This document shows, one piece after another, positions 22,301 to 34,780 of a stretch of DNA of 64,000 nucleotides; positions within the stretch are counted from its first letter, which is position 1; every line of letters starts with the position of its first letter. The notes under the pieces are model-generated. The model was not told where the DNA came from. It did no database searches and saw only the letters and a program-made list of their open reading frames with translations. Origin of the DNA: Stictocephala bisonia (lineage: Eukaryota > Arthropoda > Insecta > Hemiptera > Membracidae); the NCBI GenBank assembly GCA_035578905.1, contig JAQJVL010002647.1, forward strand, positions 23,926 through 87,925, given 5' to 3'. The position numbers and the translations under genes are program-made.

Positions 22301-23675
22301 GCATATTTAGGTGTTTTGTTAAAGGCATGAATCATTCTTATGTTTGCCTTTTTTTCTTAATAAAGAAAAAATGAAAATGATCTTTGGTGGTTTTAACTCA
22401 ACATTTACCCTTGTTAGTCTTATTATAGATTTAATACTGGTTGACCCGTGGTAAAGCGCCAAACTAATAGACAATGTTTTATGGGTTAATATGCACTAAA
22501 AATCTGGGATAAATTTGTTTTGTTTCGGGTTAGTTTTGTAGGTATTTGCCGTATTTTTTTTGTATTTCCTATAGTATACTGTAAAATTACCATAGTGTAA
22601 TACGTGACCAGACTATCATTTCAGTTGAAATAGTTTAACCTTCATAAAAATTTTAAGGGATGGATTTTATAAACATAAAATAAGTTTTATGTTTATAGTG
22701 TAAAATTTAAATATAAAACATTTCTTTTATATACAGGGTGATTCATAACGAGTGGACAATACTCTAGCATATGATTCTATGGGTAAAAACAATACGAAAA
22801 CTAATTTAAGCCCATTTACGATTTTGCTTAGTTTATAAGATAGCCGCCATTTTGTTTTTTTACTTTTTATTTTATATCTCAAGAACGGTTTGGCCGACGT
22901 CATTCAAACTCGACACCCTTATTACACTCATAACGGGCCATTTAAAAAAAAGTTGACATTAAGTCGACTAGTATAATAAGCTTGCCGTGTTTGGATGACG
23001 TCGGCCAAACCGTTCTCGATATAAAATAAAACGTACAAAAACAAAATGGCGGCTATCTCGGAAACTAAGGAAAATCGGAAATGGGTTTAAATTAGTTTTC
23101 GTGTTGTTTTTACCCATAGAATCATATGCTAGAGTATTGTCCACTCGTTATGAATCACCCTGTATATTACAATATTAGGGGTCCATCATCCTTGCACGAG
23201 TGGTCATGGATTAATAAAAACGACCTAAAAATATTTTGAATGTCTAGAAATAAAAACCACGTTTACGTACTAGAGTGGAAGATGTTGTGGGCAACTTTAC
23301 TTGGATAAACTTCAATGCAGAAAACTATGGCCAATTGGACACATAAACTTCATTACTTGACTGACCTGATGATTTTTTCTTTAACTTTTTGACCTCAGAG
23401 TTAAATTGGCTTCGTAAGTTATGAAGTTTTCTTTGTACCTCTTTTGTGTTAATTTTCAACTTACTGGCAATGCCATGGTAGGCTTCCATTTTCTTTACTC
23501 TATTCCTGTAATTCGTTAATGTAACATTCCAAAGGATTTCATGTTGTTCATAAAGAGTAATGAGCTGTCTTGTTTCCATGTCAGACCATTTCCTGTTATT
23601 ATCTTGATTGGTTTTTGCATTGTTATTACTCAGCTCAGGGGGAATCTGATTATCTTCCCTCTGGATATCTTCCAT
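20527..23675 (-). pseudogene. MADF/BESS protein of Harbinger-2, two nonsense codons
   Basis: Exon 1 runs 23675-23301 from ATG (MEDIQREDN) to CAA|gtaaag. Exon 2 runs 21114-20527 after tttccag. Phase 0. Exon 1 encodes the MADF domain (WSDMETRQLITLYEQHEILW, then VQRKLHNLRSQFNSEVKKL and the SNWP motif). Immediately after SNWP is a TAG (23325-23327) where the family has an aromatic residue; the frame then continues (FSALKFIQ) to the splice site. Exon 2 carries an acidic linker, a nuclear-localisation-like KKKKLK, and the BESS helices, cut by a TGA at 20812-20814 between the two halves (ELCQIKHPANKRIFK before it and EAITNIGEAEALG after). The C-terminus is Gln-rich. Both lesions are point changes, so inactivation is recent. 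Confidence 0.83.
22731..23165. mobile_element. Foldback MITE with ATACAGGGTG ends
   Basis: The left end ATACAGGGTGATTCATAACG at 22731 is mirrored by the right end finishing at 23165. The inner sequence (atgattctatgggtaaaaac; ccgacgtcat) is also mirrored, so the whole 435-base unit is an imperfect palindrome with arms of about 200 bases. No ORF. It lies in the MADF/BESS intron, downstream of the transposase stop. CAGGGTG ends with a TA flank suggest a Tc1/mariner-type mover. Confidence 0.82.
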
Positions 23676-24125
23676 CTTGATAATCTTCAAAGTACACACC
23701 ACAAACCGCCCACAAACAAACCGCAAACCACCCACAATCACGACAAAACAAAAGAGAACAAGCAGACACAACCACTGCCTCGGCCAACTTGCAGAAGAGT
23801 GTCGATAAATATCTAGCACTGTTTGATCGGGCGACAGTGCGAGCGCAAGAAATTTCTCGAGCCGAGTTTCGTGTTTAGACCTGCAAGTCGAAGTGTCGGA
23901 CACTCCGCCGGCCAGCTCGCGACACCGCTTGCCGCTCTGTTTACACTCGCAATTTTGACTGTCGTACAGAAAACTCGCGAAATTTCTGTCAGGTGTAAAC
24001 CTACCTTTAGGGACAAGAATTTTGGATTTTCCAGTTATAAAATGTGATAAAATAAAGAGCCACTGTTCCAATAGAATGTCATATTGGACTTAAATGTACT
24101 GAACTGCTAATTACTTTCAAGGTCA

Positions 24126-24192
24126 AGATAGCTCATATGGTTGAGATTTAGTCAGTGGAGTGAAAGGTCACTAGTTCAATACCAACTTGTGT
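24126..24192 (+). repeat. tRNA-like SINE head (tentative)
   Basis: tagctcatatggttgag resembles a polymerase III A box, and ggtcactagttcaatacc, about 35 bases on, resembles a B box. No full tRNA fold was derived. It is more likely a SINE remnant than a functional tRNA. Confidence 0.3.
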
Positions 24193-24500
24193 ACTTTTTG
24201 CTCCATTAAAATCAATCAAAAGAAAAAAAAATTTTGGAAACATCCCAGAACATCTAATTAAATGATATTATTATTTTTCTTCCTTCTTATTATTATATAC
24301 TAAAAAATTTTTGGCAATGATATAAAAAATAAAAATATGTAGTTCTTCTTTTACGCTGGTTAACTTAAATTGCAGTTGATGAAAACGTTTTAAATTAATT
24401 AAAATATAACTTAAAAAAATAAAAAACAAAGCTCCACAGTTGCGTCCTAACTGCATAAGGTATAATAATTATGTGCTAAGTATAGTAATAAATATATGTA

Positions 24501-25343
24501 ATGGGATATTGCTTAAATATAGTTACTGACTTAGATGATGAATCTGAATTTATACTGTCATCATTGTATAATGATATCGCAACTGTTATTGCAAATTACC
24601 CTGAAATTAAGGACACGTCAATATTGCAGAGCTTTGTCAACCTAATAAGCAAGGTGGATTCTTTACATAAAGGTGAGAAACTGGCTACTGCCAATAATTT
24701 CAAGTTAATGGAAGAAATGGCCGCTTTACAGAGAAGTTTACTAAAGGAAAAAGAATTGAGATCTGAGGAAATAAATAATTCTTTTAAAATTCAAGATTCG
24801 GCCAGTGATGAAATAGAGGATTTAAAAAGTCAGTTAAATACTTTGCAAGGAAAGTGTAAAGTTCTTACTACTGAAAGGGGAAATTGGCTATTATGTATGA
24901 AGAAAACTCAAGCAGCTCTTGATGCAAGTAATGAAAAAATCTTGAAACTAAATAATGAAATTGCTGTTTTACAATTGCAGATCAGTAAATTTAGCAAACA
25001 AAATCAACAAAAACTATCCAGAAATGATGCTTTGTGGTTCTCAGACGAAGTCATGCAGACCTACTTTGATTCCCTTATTGATGGTGTTAAAGGAAGGAGT
25101 GATATCAGTATGATTGGGCCAGCAGTAACGCAGCTGTTAAAATTTGGCACTTTAAAAGATATTGAATGCCAACTTCAACATTTATCCATTTCTAAAAAAC
25201 GCTTTATCATTCTGTGCGTCAATAACAGCCTAGACCTAACTAATGCTGATTCTGGCTCTCATTGGAGCCTGCTTGCTTGGGACCGGCAATCCGAAAATGC
25301 TTATCATTGGGACTCAGTGAAAGGACTTAACAGGAGTGCACTG
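24501..25343 (+). pseudogene. Coiled coil plus Ulp1-like (C48) protease, N-terminal half of a split multidomain gene
   Basis: An open frame from ATG at 24501 encodes 281 residues up to the point where a SINE begins. Residues about 52-168 form a charged coiled coil (heptads such as LKSQLNTLQ and LNNEIAVLQLQI). Residues about 178-281 match the first half of an Ulp1/SENP cysteine-protease fold: the strand FIILCVNN, catalytic His254 in SGSHWSLLAW, and Asp271 in YHWDSVKG. The remaining catalytic Gln and Cys are found about 12 kb downstream, after the SINE and Harbinger-3 (Cys codon 37430-37432). Ulp1-type enzymes cut SUMO or related conjugates; the target here is unknown. This half has no internal stop, so the gene was probably intact shortly before the insertions. 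Confidence 0.75.
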
Positions 25344-25700
25344 GTGGCGCAGTGCTGTAACTCAGCTACTTGGGGACAAAGTGTTTGGGAGATTGTAGGC
25401 GATAGGCTGGATGCTCGGTCCTCTTAATACCGACATGGCGTCCGCTTGATGGTTGCTATCGGTGTGGACACTACTAGAGAAGTCTGGGGTGTCCATGTTG
25501 GGTGGTAATCATTGTGCGGATGTTGTGTGGGGGAGATAACTGAGCATCAGACTTGTCAATTAGCTGAAAATCAGACCAGCACTACGTGGTTCGGATTCCA
25601 CGTAAAGCTGTAGGTCCCTTAGTTGCCCTGGCTGTTGGGCTATTAATAAATTACCCTTTCTGAGGAACAGTTGAACTCAGTTAGTAACCAGACTACACTC
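25344..25700 (+). mobile_element. SINE inserted in the Ulp1 gene
   Basis: Directly after the protease frame, ggtggcgcagtgctgtaactc resembles a tRNA-derived A-box head. About 250 bases on, cgtggttcggattccacg resembles a B-box or hairpin typical of insect SINEs, followed by aaagctgtaggtccc. No ORF. The exact 3' end is unclear; it fades into the sequence before Harbinger-3 at 25798. Confidence 0.45.
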
Positions 25701-28498
25701 GTCCACACTCATCCTACACTCATATAATCATTCATATTCGCCTTAAAATACCAACAACGTTGTGTCAGCGTCTCATATGTAAGAATGTGCTACTCTTAAG
25801 GTAGCAGTACACTATCGCCGAACATTCACCCGAATGTTTCGCCGAATGTTCGGGTCAGATTTCGACCACGAATGTTGACGAATGTGCAACACGAACCCTC
25901 CCGAATTAACCAAGTACACCATCGGCTAACTTGTGCCAAACCATGCCGAACCCAGTACTGCGTAGTTCGCGCCAAAATTTGTGCAACATGGACGCTGACA
26001 TCGAAGTTGCCGCGGTGTTTCTGTTTTATAGTTATGCTTACCTCAATTATGTATACATCAAGACGAAAATTACGAAGCCATGGAAACGTAGAAGATGGTG
26101 GGTTAAGGAAATACACAGAAGAAGAACAAGGTAAACCCAAATATATTTGTTAACTAGCTATAACCCCTTGAGTTTTGCTGCATTGTATTGTGTAGCAGAA
26201 AATATACATACGGTATTCAGATGTTTGACCAGATTTCTGAGAGACGAATTATCTCTAGACTGAACAAAATGAGTAATGACCGACAAACATTATACTTACT
26301 ATGAAAAATGTAAACCCAAAGATTGATTAACTTTATCGTTAATAAGCCATTACAATTTTTAAAGCCATGCCAGGATTGGCATAGTTTAAAAATTTATATC
26401 ATTATTATTATCAAATATCATATCATTTTATGGAACAGCTGTTTTGTATTTATAGTTTACTGATTTAATACCACATGTTTTAATGTAAACTAACACTTTA
26501 CATTCCCGGAACCTTTCTTAACAGTCAATGCCTTAGACAAAATATTTCTAAATATTTCCATACTTAATTTACACACAGACTATTACAAGATTGATTTGTT
26601 TTTATATTACAACTGTACAAAGGCCTAAATAATACAACCTTGCTTTCAGGCAAACGATGGACAATATGTTTACGGAACTATTGCTTCAGCCCTCTGGAGA
26701 GTTTGACAATTTCACACGGATGTCAAGTAGTGACTTTGATTTGTTGTTGAACAAAGTATCGCCAATGATAACAAAAGCTGACACTACATTCAGAAAAGCC
26801 ATTTCAGCAAAAGTTCGGTTAATAATAACTTTGAGATTTTTAGCTAGTGGTGATAGTTTTAAAAGTTTGCATTATTTGTTTAAAGTATCAAGTGAAGTTA
26901 TTTCAAGAATCGTGCCTGATGTATGCAAAGCTTTAATAGAAGTTTTAAGGGAGCAAGTGAAGGTAAGATTTGAAACAACCATTGTCAGTAATCAGGTTTA
27001 TATCCCATTGAAATAATAAATGTTATAAATGTTATGTTTAAACTTAATGAAAAATCATAAAACTTTAGTTTATAGCATAAATTGAATAAAGAATAAAGCA
27101 TATATAGAATAAAGATTGATTAACTATCAGTTAATAGTTCTGTCCACCACATGATGGAAATGTCATTCGTAAAGCTTGAGATAATAAGTTTGATGATTCA
27201 TTAACATTATCATTACTCACTGACTGCTGCAAACTAGTGTTATTTGAATATTCACTTGAGAAACACATAGCGGACGAGCTGTTCGACGCATGTGGTGAAG
27301 CGCGGTCAATTGATGATGCTCTCGAAGATTGTAGAGAAGTGTAAACATGTTCGCTTGTCATTGTCTGGTCAGGATTGACATTCAATGAATTTCCTGGGTG
27401 TTCGATCACTGAAGTTGATCTATGTATTTTTCGAGTTCTTTCTAGTAGGAAGCCGTCTAGCTCGTACATAACCGTATCTCTTTCATGTTCAGGGATTTTC
27501 TTAGCTTTTTAGCTAACATTTTCCCGTACAGATCACATTCATCTTCCTCTAGTGGCTTCCTGGACGTTACATCTTTCAGCATTCCAAATGCTTGCTGCAT
27601 CTGCTTTCCTGCTTCGGCCAGCTCAGGAGGATTTGCACGTCGGCGATTCGTCGAGTGAGAGGATGATCATGCAGTGGCTGCAACAGTTTTACGATGTATG
27701 GGTCGAGCTGGTGTCAATGGTATTGGTTGCAGATCAGGCACCTCCGGTGATTGTTCCACGTTCATAAATGCAGTCTGGTCCTCCAAGGTTTCAGTTAGTT
27801 CGTCTTCATTGTCTTGCAGTGGATCTTCCTGGAAAAATAGTCTTTTAACAGTAACTGCCATAAACTATGCGTTACATTTAATAAGTTATTTTTATTTCAG
27901 ATGCCATCGACCGAGGAAGAGTGGTTAGAAGTGAAAAATGGCTTCAAATCAAATTTCCCGCACGCACTGGGTGCAATTGATGGAAAACATGTTACTATGA
28001 TTGCTCCAACACATAGTGGTTCAACATACTTCAACTACAAAAAAACATTTAGTATAGTATTGTTGGCATTAGTAAATAGTAAATATGAATTTATGTTTGC
28101 TGACGTTGGGGGTCAAGGTAGAATAAGTGACGGTGGAATTTTACAAAACAGTGTGTTATGGGACAATATTACCAAAAACAAATTCAATTCAACATTTCTT
28201 TATTTATGTAAATGTACACAGGTACAACAAATAGCGTCATTTTATATATTATCAAAATTTGTTCTAAAAACTAATAACATAATATCATTGGCCCTCCTTA
28301 ATTCTTTATTACAGTAGAGGACTACCTCTAACTTTGTAAGTATTCATCTATAGAATACAAGGCTAACTTTATCAGAATCAGAAACTTTATTGCCATTGAT
28401 CAAATTATTACATTGAAATAGGCATTGTCACAATGATATACAAGGCTAACCTAAGACCTATCAAGATAAAACCTATACAATAACTATACAATAACTAC

Positions 28499-30440
28499 CT
28501 AAACAGTCACTGTTGAATTAACAAATTCTTCAAAGGTATAAAAAGGATTATTTATAAGCCAGCAGTACACCTTAGCCTTAAAGCTTCTAATATTAGTGTC
28601 ACGACGAAGTGACTCAGGCAACTTATTGTAAAATTTTACACAATTAACTCTAAAAGAGTTGCCTGTTATAACTAGCCTGTGGTGTGGAATGTCAAGTGTA
28701 CTTTTGTTTCTTGTATGGTGCAGATGTACCTCTTGCCTAGTATGAAATTCATGTAAATTATTTTTTGTGTAGACAAGGATATTGTAAATGTATAAATTAA
28801 TAATTGTAAAAATGTTAAACTTTGTAAAAAGGGGTTTGCAGTGCTCCACAGGGCCCACTCCTGCCATTATTCGGATTATTTTTTTCTGGAGCAGAAGGAT
28901 GTTGTGAGTATGAGAAGAATGGCCCCATATAATAAGTCCATATTGAATATGAGATTGAAATAAACCAAAATAAGCTAATTTCAAGTAATCAGTTGTTACA
29001 AGGTGTTTTAGTTTCCAAAAAAGGTAAATTACTCTTGAAAGCTTTTTACTTAACTGAAAAAATATGAACTTTCCAGTTCAATTGACTATCTATATAGATA
29101 CCCAGAAGCTTAACTGGCTGAACCAAATGTTCCAAACGATTATATCTTAGAGAAAATTCTATCCTTTTTGTTTTAGTGTTGTTGCACATTAACTTATTAG
29201 CCGAAAACCAGTCTAACACATAATTTTGAGCATCTAGTATGGTTTGAGAAGCAACTAATGGGTCTTTGTTAATGGCAAAAATTGTCGTGTCGTCCGCATA
29301 AATAACACAGTCTACTGGTGTATTAGAAGGTAAATCATTCATGGCAATTATAAAAAGAAATGGACCAAGGACTGAACCCTGTGGAACACCTGCCCTGATT
29401 GTTGTCATAGCAGAGTTTTTCCCTTTAACACAAACAAACTGTCTCCTATCAGCCAAATAAGATTTTAAAATGTCAATTGAGTTATTATCTAAACCATAAA
29501 ATTCAAGTTTCTTAATAAGAATGTCAAAAGGTATGCAATCAAATGCTTTTGTTAAATCAAAAAGCACCATGGAAACTAATTTTTTGTCTTCAAAAGCTTG
29601 TAAAATTGATTCTGAAATTTTCAAAACAGCCATAGTTGTAGATTTTCCTGATCTAAATCCAAATTGGGAGTCAGTTAACAAATTGTTTGATTCAAAGAAA
29701 TTACTAAGTTGGTTTAACATTAGTGATTCAAAAACTTTTGAGAAAATGGGTACAATTGAAATTGGACGGTAGTTTTGAGATAAGGACTTTTCTCCACTCT
29801 TAAAGACAGGAATTATTTTATTTATTTTAAGTTGATCAGGAAAATATCCATCAAAAAGGCACTTATTGAAAATGTGAGCAAGTGGAACGCTAATCAGATG
29901 AATGGTATTTTTAATGATAGCATTGGACAACCAAAAATTATCCATGGCTTTGGAGTTTGAAAATTTTGAAACTGTGTTAATAACCTCTTTAGGAGTGACA
30001 GGTTTCCAAAGAAATTGTCTGTTTCTGAAGTGGGAGGTGGGGTCTCCCAACAGGTCCCATGCTGAAGTAAGTGTCTGACTAATCTGACTGGTGAGCTCCT
30101 CAACTGAATCTGTGAAATACTTATTGAGATTATCAGGGTCGAGTGTGACACAGGGCGTACGTGTAGTTGTATTTTCATGTGTAATTATGTCCCAGGCAGC
30201 TTTACATTTATTATTTGAATTTTCAATGTAATTTTCACAAGCAGCTTTCTTTGCAGAGATTAGCTCTTTTCTATAGGCCTTTTTCATAGAAAGATAAACG
30301 TTACAAGCAGCCTGAGCCATCACATGGTTAGAATTATACAATGTTTTGTAGACAGAATGATATGCTAACATAGTCTCTCTTTTTTTCCTTAAGTTATCAT
30401 TATACCAATTAAATTTCTTCTTATTACCAAGAGGTATCAT
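28499..30440 (-). pseudogene. LINE-A reverse transcriptase, one frameshift
   Basis: From 30440 to 29046 the frame carries the canonical RT blocks: NYRPISIVPIFSKVFE, DSQFGFRSGKST, VLFDLTKAFD, GVPQGSVLGPFLF, the active site CVIYADDTTIF and LLGIYIDSQLNW. It shifts near 29046 and continues from 28984 (SHIQYGLIIWGHSS; RIMAGVGPVEHCKPLF) to the stop at 28499. The YADD catalytic pair is intact. Only the C-terminal part is out of frame. Confidence 0.88.
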
Positions 30441-30479
30441 TGTTCACCTCTTTTGTTATAAGAGGTGAACAATGATACC
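30433..30479. repeat. Perfect short inverted repeat in LINE-A
   Basis: GGTATCATTGTTCACCTC is mirrored exactly after an 11-base spacer by GAGGTGAACAATGATACC. It lies between the endonuclease and RT frames and breaks their continuity. Confidence 0.92.
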
Positions 30480-30594
30480 AAAGATTGACATATTTATTAA
30501 AAAAACTATTGAACATATCTCTTGCATTTTCAATAATATATTCAGGCTCCCAAGATACGTTTTGCAAAAAATTACAAAATAGGGACACTTGTTT

Positions 30595-31428
30595 TTAATT
30601 TTGTTTCCTTAACATAATTTTTCCATTTTTACTACCAAAAGGCTGTGAATCTATCGGTTTAAGATACCTGAATAGTAAAGGGTCATGATCGGCAAATGAA
30701 CCCTGCAACAGTGTTAATTTATAGCATTCCTGAGAGAAGTTAACAATTACATTATCAATACAGGAATTTTTTCTAGTTGGTAGTTTATTAGTACATCTTA
30801 GATCTAGAGTTCGAAGCAAGTTTTTAAAATTAATTGAAGATTGTTCAACCTGCTTTGCCATTTCAATATTGAAATCTCTGCAAACTATAACCTTGTTGCC
30901 ACCCATTAAAACATTTTTCATTGCTTTTTCAAATTGCTCTAAAAACATATTAATATCTCCATTAGGAGATCTATACACATTCACTATATCCAACTTATCA
31001 TCAACCAATCTAATACCACATATTTCACAGTTGATCTCCGAAGAAAACCTATGAAGATCAATCAGTTCAAAGGATATATTGTTCTTAACAAAAATGACAG
31101 AGCCCCCATTCTTACTTTTGGACCTACACATTATATTAGCAATTACATACTCCCTAGGCACAAATAGATCTGCTTGTTCTAAAGTTAGCCAATGCTCAGA
31201 CATACAAACCACATCCACCCTTTCTAAATAACAAAGATGTTCAAGAAGCAGCACTTTATTCCTAATGCATTGACTATTTACTTGCAAGATAGTTAGGTTC
31301 TTTTCCTGTTTTGAAATGGGCTCTTTATTTCTTTTAATTTCATTACAGTTAGGTCTATGCATTTTGTTTTTTACTGAGTCAGGAGGTGAATAGCTTATAT
31401 TTTGTAGCTGTGGGTCTACCTTTACCAC
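30595..31428 (-). pseudogene. LINE-A apurinic-type endonuclease domain
   Basis: An exonuclease-endonuclease-phosphatase fold, N-terminal part of ORF2, that nicks target DNA for reverse transcription. Motifs in order are LQVNSQCIRNK, VVCMSEHWL (metal-binding Glu), IVNVYRSPNGD, VIVCRDFNIEM (Asp/Asn), CIDNVIVN and GSFADHDPLLF (Asp-His). The usual Gly before the DFN motif is Arg. The frame is separated from the RT frame by about 150 bases containing the hairpin at 30433-30479. Confidence 0.85.
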
Positions 31429-31463
31429 TGACCAAGACTTAGTGTTGCTAACTCCAAGCTTGG

Positions 31464-31751
31464 TCAGTCCTGACCGTTTCCCTGACTTAATATTTGAGCT
31501 TGATGAACTTTTCTAGCATAACTTAACTTATCTCTCATGATTTTCAATACAGTCTTAGCTAACATTTCTTTCCCTACCAAATTAAAGTGCTGCCCATGAC
31601 TCGTGTGAAATGCCCTATCGCAAGAACTACTCTTAATCAGAGATACATTCAAGAAATGTGAACATGTAGATCTATACCTTATATTAGCAGTGTCTACTTC
31701 TTTATTAACACATGATTCCTGGATTAAGTCATGACGTCTTGGTATGTCCAT
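31464..31751 (-). pseudogene. LINE-A ORF1, C-terminal SGNH fragment
   Basis: A 5'-truncated frame preserving the last SGNH block, TSHGQHFNLVGKEMLAK, with the catalytic-type His. CR1-group LINEs often encode such an esterase-like ORF1. The stop at 31464 is 36 bases before the endonuclease frame. Confidence 0.65.
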
Positions 31752-34700
31752 AACAATGTTCTTTGGCTCTAGCTTTAAATTTATGAAAGTTACTTTCTAT
31801 AGTGATATACTTTGGTAATTTGTGCAAAAACTTTGTTCCTATAAACTTAGTATTTTTTTTTTTAAATTCCAATTTATGTGTTTCAACGTGTCTACTTATT
31901 CTAGTGTTATAAATATGGTTATTTGACATTGGAAAAAAGTTCTGTTTTACATAAGCTGTAGTTTCTAGAATAAAAAGACCATATACTGTCAGTATTCCCA
32001 AGTCAGCAAAGATATGTTTAACTGAGTCCTCTTTTTTTAACTTGCACATAATTCTTAAAGCTTTTTTTTGTTGGACTAAAATTTTATCTAAGTTTCTCCT
32101 TTTTGTGGCTCCATATATACTTATTCCGTAAGTAAGTTAGATGTGCATGAACTAAGGCAAAATAAATTGTTTTTAAAGTGTGTAGATTACAGCACTTTGC
32201 CATTTGCCTCAATGCAAATAAGCCTGTTGACATTTTACCTATTACATGATCAGTATGCTTATCCCAACTTAGGTTTTCATCAATAAAAATACCTAAAAAT
32301 TTTGTAACTGCAGCTTGTTCTATTATTTTATCATTTAATACTATTTGTGGGTTTATTTTTTTTCTTGTTTGTTTTGTACAAAAAGAGATAAAATTGGATT
32401 TACTTAAGTTGAGAAGAAGATTTTTCCTATTTAAGAATTCTTTAACAGTAGACAGACTAATAAATGATGAAATTTCTACATTTTCTTTAGTATCTCCTTT
32501 TATTGTTAAGTTTGAATCATCGGCAAATAGACAAATGTTGCTACCAGCAGGGATAACATCCGGTAAGCCCTTCAAGTAACAAAGAAACAAGAGTGGGCCC
32601 AGGACCGACCCTTGCGGCACGCCATGCTTGATTATTTTTATTTTTGAATTAAATTTCCGAATATAATTATATTTATTAGAACTATCTGTTATTATATGTT
32701 CAATCTCAACAAACTGCCGTCTATTCTGGAGATAAGATTCAAACCACTTTAGCTCTTTTCCAATAATTCCTAATTTTACTAATGTTTTCATAAGTTTAAT
32801 ATGGGACACACTGTCAAAGGCTCTTGTCAGGTCTAAAAAGATGCCTAACACCTTTTCCCCTTTATCAATAGAGTTAATTATTGATTGGACAAATTCTATT
32901 GCGGCAGTAATTGTCGATCTTCCTGATTGAAACCCATGCTGTTCTTTATCTAAGAGTTTGTGGTTGACTAAATAATCTACTAACTGAATATAAACAACTC
33001 TCAATTATTTTCGAAAAAATAGGTAGCACCGATACAGGACACATCCGTGGGAATTCCTTTTTTAAAAATAGGAATCACTCTGGCAAGTTTCAAAGAGTCG
33101 GGAAATACACCAGAAATAATAGACGAGTTGACCACGTGCAATAAGGGTTTCAATATTATGGGAAGTACTTTTTTAACGATAACTATGGAAATTTCATCAC
33201 TACCAGCAGAAAACTTATTTTCAAAAGATTTGATTATTTTTTCTAAAACCTCTTCCGTTATTGTTCTAAATTTAAACCTAAACCTAGCTTGTGCTGGAGG
33301 GTTGCTGTCCAACCATGAATTCTGATTCTTTTGAGGAATTTTAGGCAAAACAGAACTTTCAACCACGGATACAAGAAATCATTAAAAACATTTGCAACTT
33401 GAATAGGATTAGTAACTAAAATCCCAGCCCGTTCAACAACAATATTAGGGTTTGAAATTGATTCCTTATTTATCTCAGTTTTTATAAGATTCCATGTCAT
33501 CTTTGATTTATTTTTAGAGTTACTTATCTTATTATCAAAAAAACATTTTTTATTCATATTGATACAATGTTTTAGTTCTTTTTTTAAATTGTCAATTAAT
33601 AGTTTGGTTTGATTTCTCTTATTTTTTCTGAATTCTTTTTCAAGTTCAATAATTTGATTTTTCTTACTTTTTATTTCATCTGTGATCCATTGATTAGATT
33701 TTTTGTCTTTTATATTTACCAAAAGTTTTGGAAAACTATTACTAAAACAATACATGAATACATTAAAAAAAGTATCATACTTCTTGTTAACTGACCATTG
33801 ATATACCTCCAAAAAAGACTCCTGTAGTAAGCATTTATTAAAACTTTCTATATTATTTAAAGAAAAAGTCCTACGGTATTTTTTTGAAATTTTCTTTTTT
33901 GAATTCAAGTTATAAATCTCAAATAATTGAGCATCGTGGTCAGAAATATGTGTTATTAGCCCTATTACTTTATTTTCATATTCTTTAATGTTGCTAATTA
34001 AATTATCAATAGCTGTCTCAGATTCCAATGTTACTCTTGTCGGAAAGTCAACCTTATATTGTAGGTTATGTGATTTCAGTACACTCACAAAGTCATTATA
34101 ATGATTGTCTTTTTTTAAAACATTAATATTCAAGTCTCCTATTAAAATTACATTTTTATATTTGTTAGTTAAAATATCACATAACATTTCAAAATTAGAC
34201 AGAAAAGCATAGAAACCCCCTGGTATTGGGGATCTGTAAATACAGCATATTACACATTTAAACTTTTCTACTGACATTTCAACCAGACAGCATTCAAATA
34301 TTTTATCAATCAACAAATTTTGAACAGATGGTATTACTACATTTTTTGTATCAAGATGTTTTTTTGATAAGATCATTACTCCACCGCCCATTGAAGAGGA
34401 TCTAGCATAAAAGGAAATTATTTTATAGTTAAGAAAATGTAATATTTCTATTTCCTTTTCATTCATTTTGTGCTCAGAAATTGCCATGATATCAGGATTT
34501 ATTTCTTCTAGATTAATTTTTAAAATTTCCAGTCTTGAGGGTAAATGTTGCACATTTTGATGCATGATTAGAATTTTATTTTGAATGCTATCTTGGTTGT
34601 TACATTTTAAAGGAGGGCCATTTCCAGAGTAATGCTGCATAAAAAAAGAGTCAGATATAGATGGTTGTGGAGTGCTGTGCCGGTGTGAAGGATCTCTGAT

Positions 34701-34772
34701 AATTGTGGATGAATCTGGCTGGCTTGAATACAGTTTTGCTTCTTCCTCCTCAAAGCAACTGCTGGGTGTCAC
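31729..34772 (-). pseudogene. LINE-B ORF2 (endonuclease plus reverse transcriptase), frameshifted
   Basis: The first frame (34772-33258) carries the endonuclease: IMHQNVQHLPSR, IMAISEHKMNE, CCIYRSPIPGG, VILIGDLNINVL, AIDNLISN and ITHISDHDAQLF, then the basic linker. A shift near 33360 moves to a frame ending at 33001 (FSAGSDEISIVIVKKVLP; RVIPIFKKG). A third frame (33004-32084) holds the RT: EQHGFQSGRSTITAAIEF, IFLDLTRAFDS, HGVPQGSVLGPLLF, the active site NICLFADDSNL and FLGIFIDENLSWDKH. The C-terminal segment (32049-31729; YNTRISRHVETHKLEF, KFIGTKFLHKLPKYI) is in yet another frame, cut by LINE-A at about 31750. Confidence 0.87.
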
Positions 34773-34780
34773 AGTCCGAA

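Larger units (their letters stand above)
18953..24007 (+). mobile_element. Harbinger-2, complete with TTA target-site duplication
   Basis: Terminal inverted repeats start A followed by GGTAGGTTTACACCTGACAG at 18953 and are matched in inverted orientation ending at 24007. The 3-base duplication TTA is present at 18950-18952 and 24008-24010, as expected for PIF/Harbinger. The element is 5055 bases with an intact plus-strand transposase and a minus-strand MADF/BESS pseudogene. Two smaller elements sit in its introns: a TTAA MITE (19757-20153) and a foldback MITE (22731-23165). Confidence 0.95.
28374..31751 (-). mobile_element. LINE-A, CR1-like, inserted near the 3' end of LINE-B
   Basis: The minus strand holds the end of an SGNH ORF1 (31751-31464), an endonuclease (31428-30595) and a reverse transcriptase (30440-28499). 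The 3' terminus is caataaagtttctgattctg, a CR1-style short repeat end, at about 28374. The 5' end is truncated inside ORF1 at about 31751, where LINE-B coding sequence takes over. Confidence 0.75.

Noticed and set aside
24126..24192. A functional tRNA gene
   Set aside because: Only A-box and B-box-like words are visible. No acceptor stem or anticodon arm could be folded by eye.
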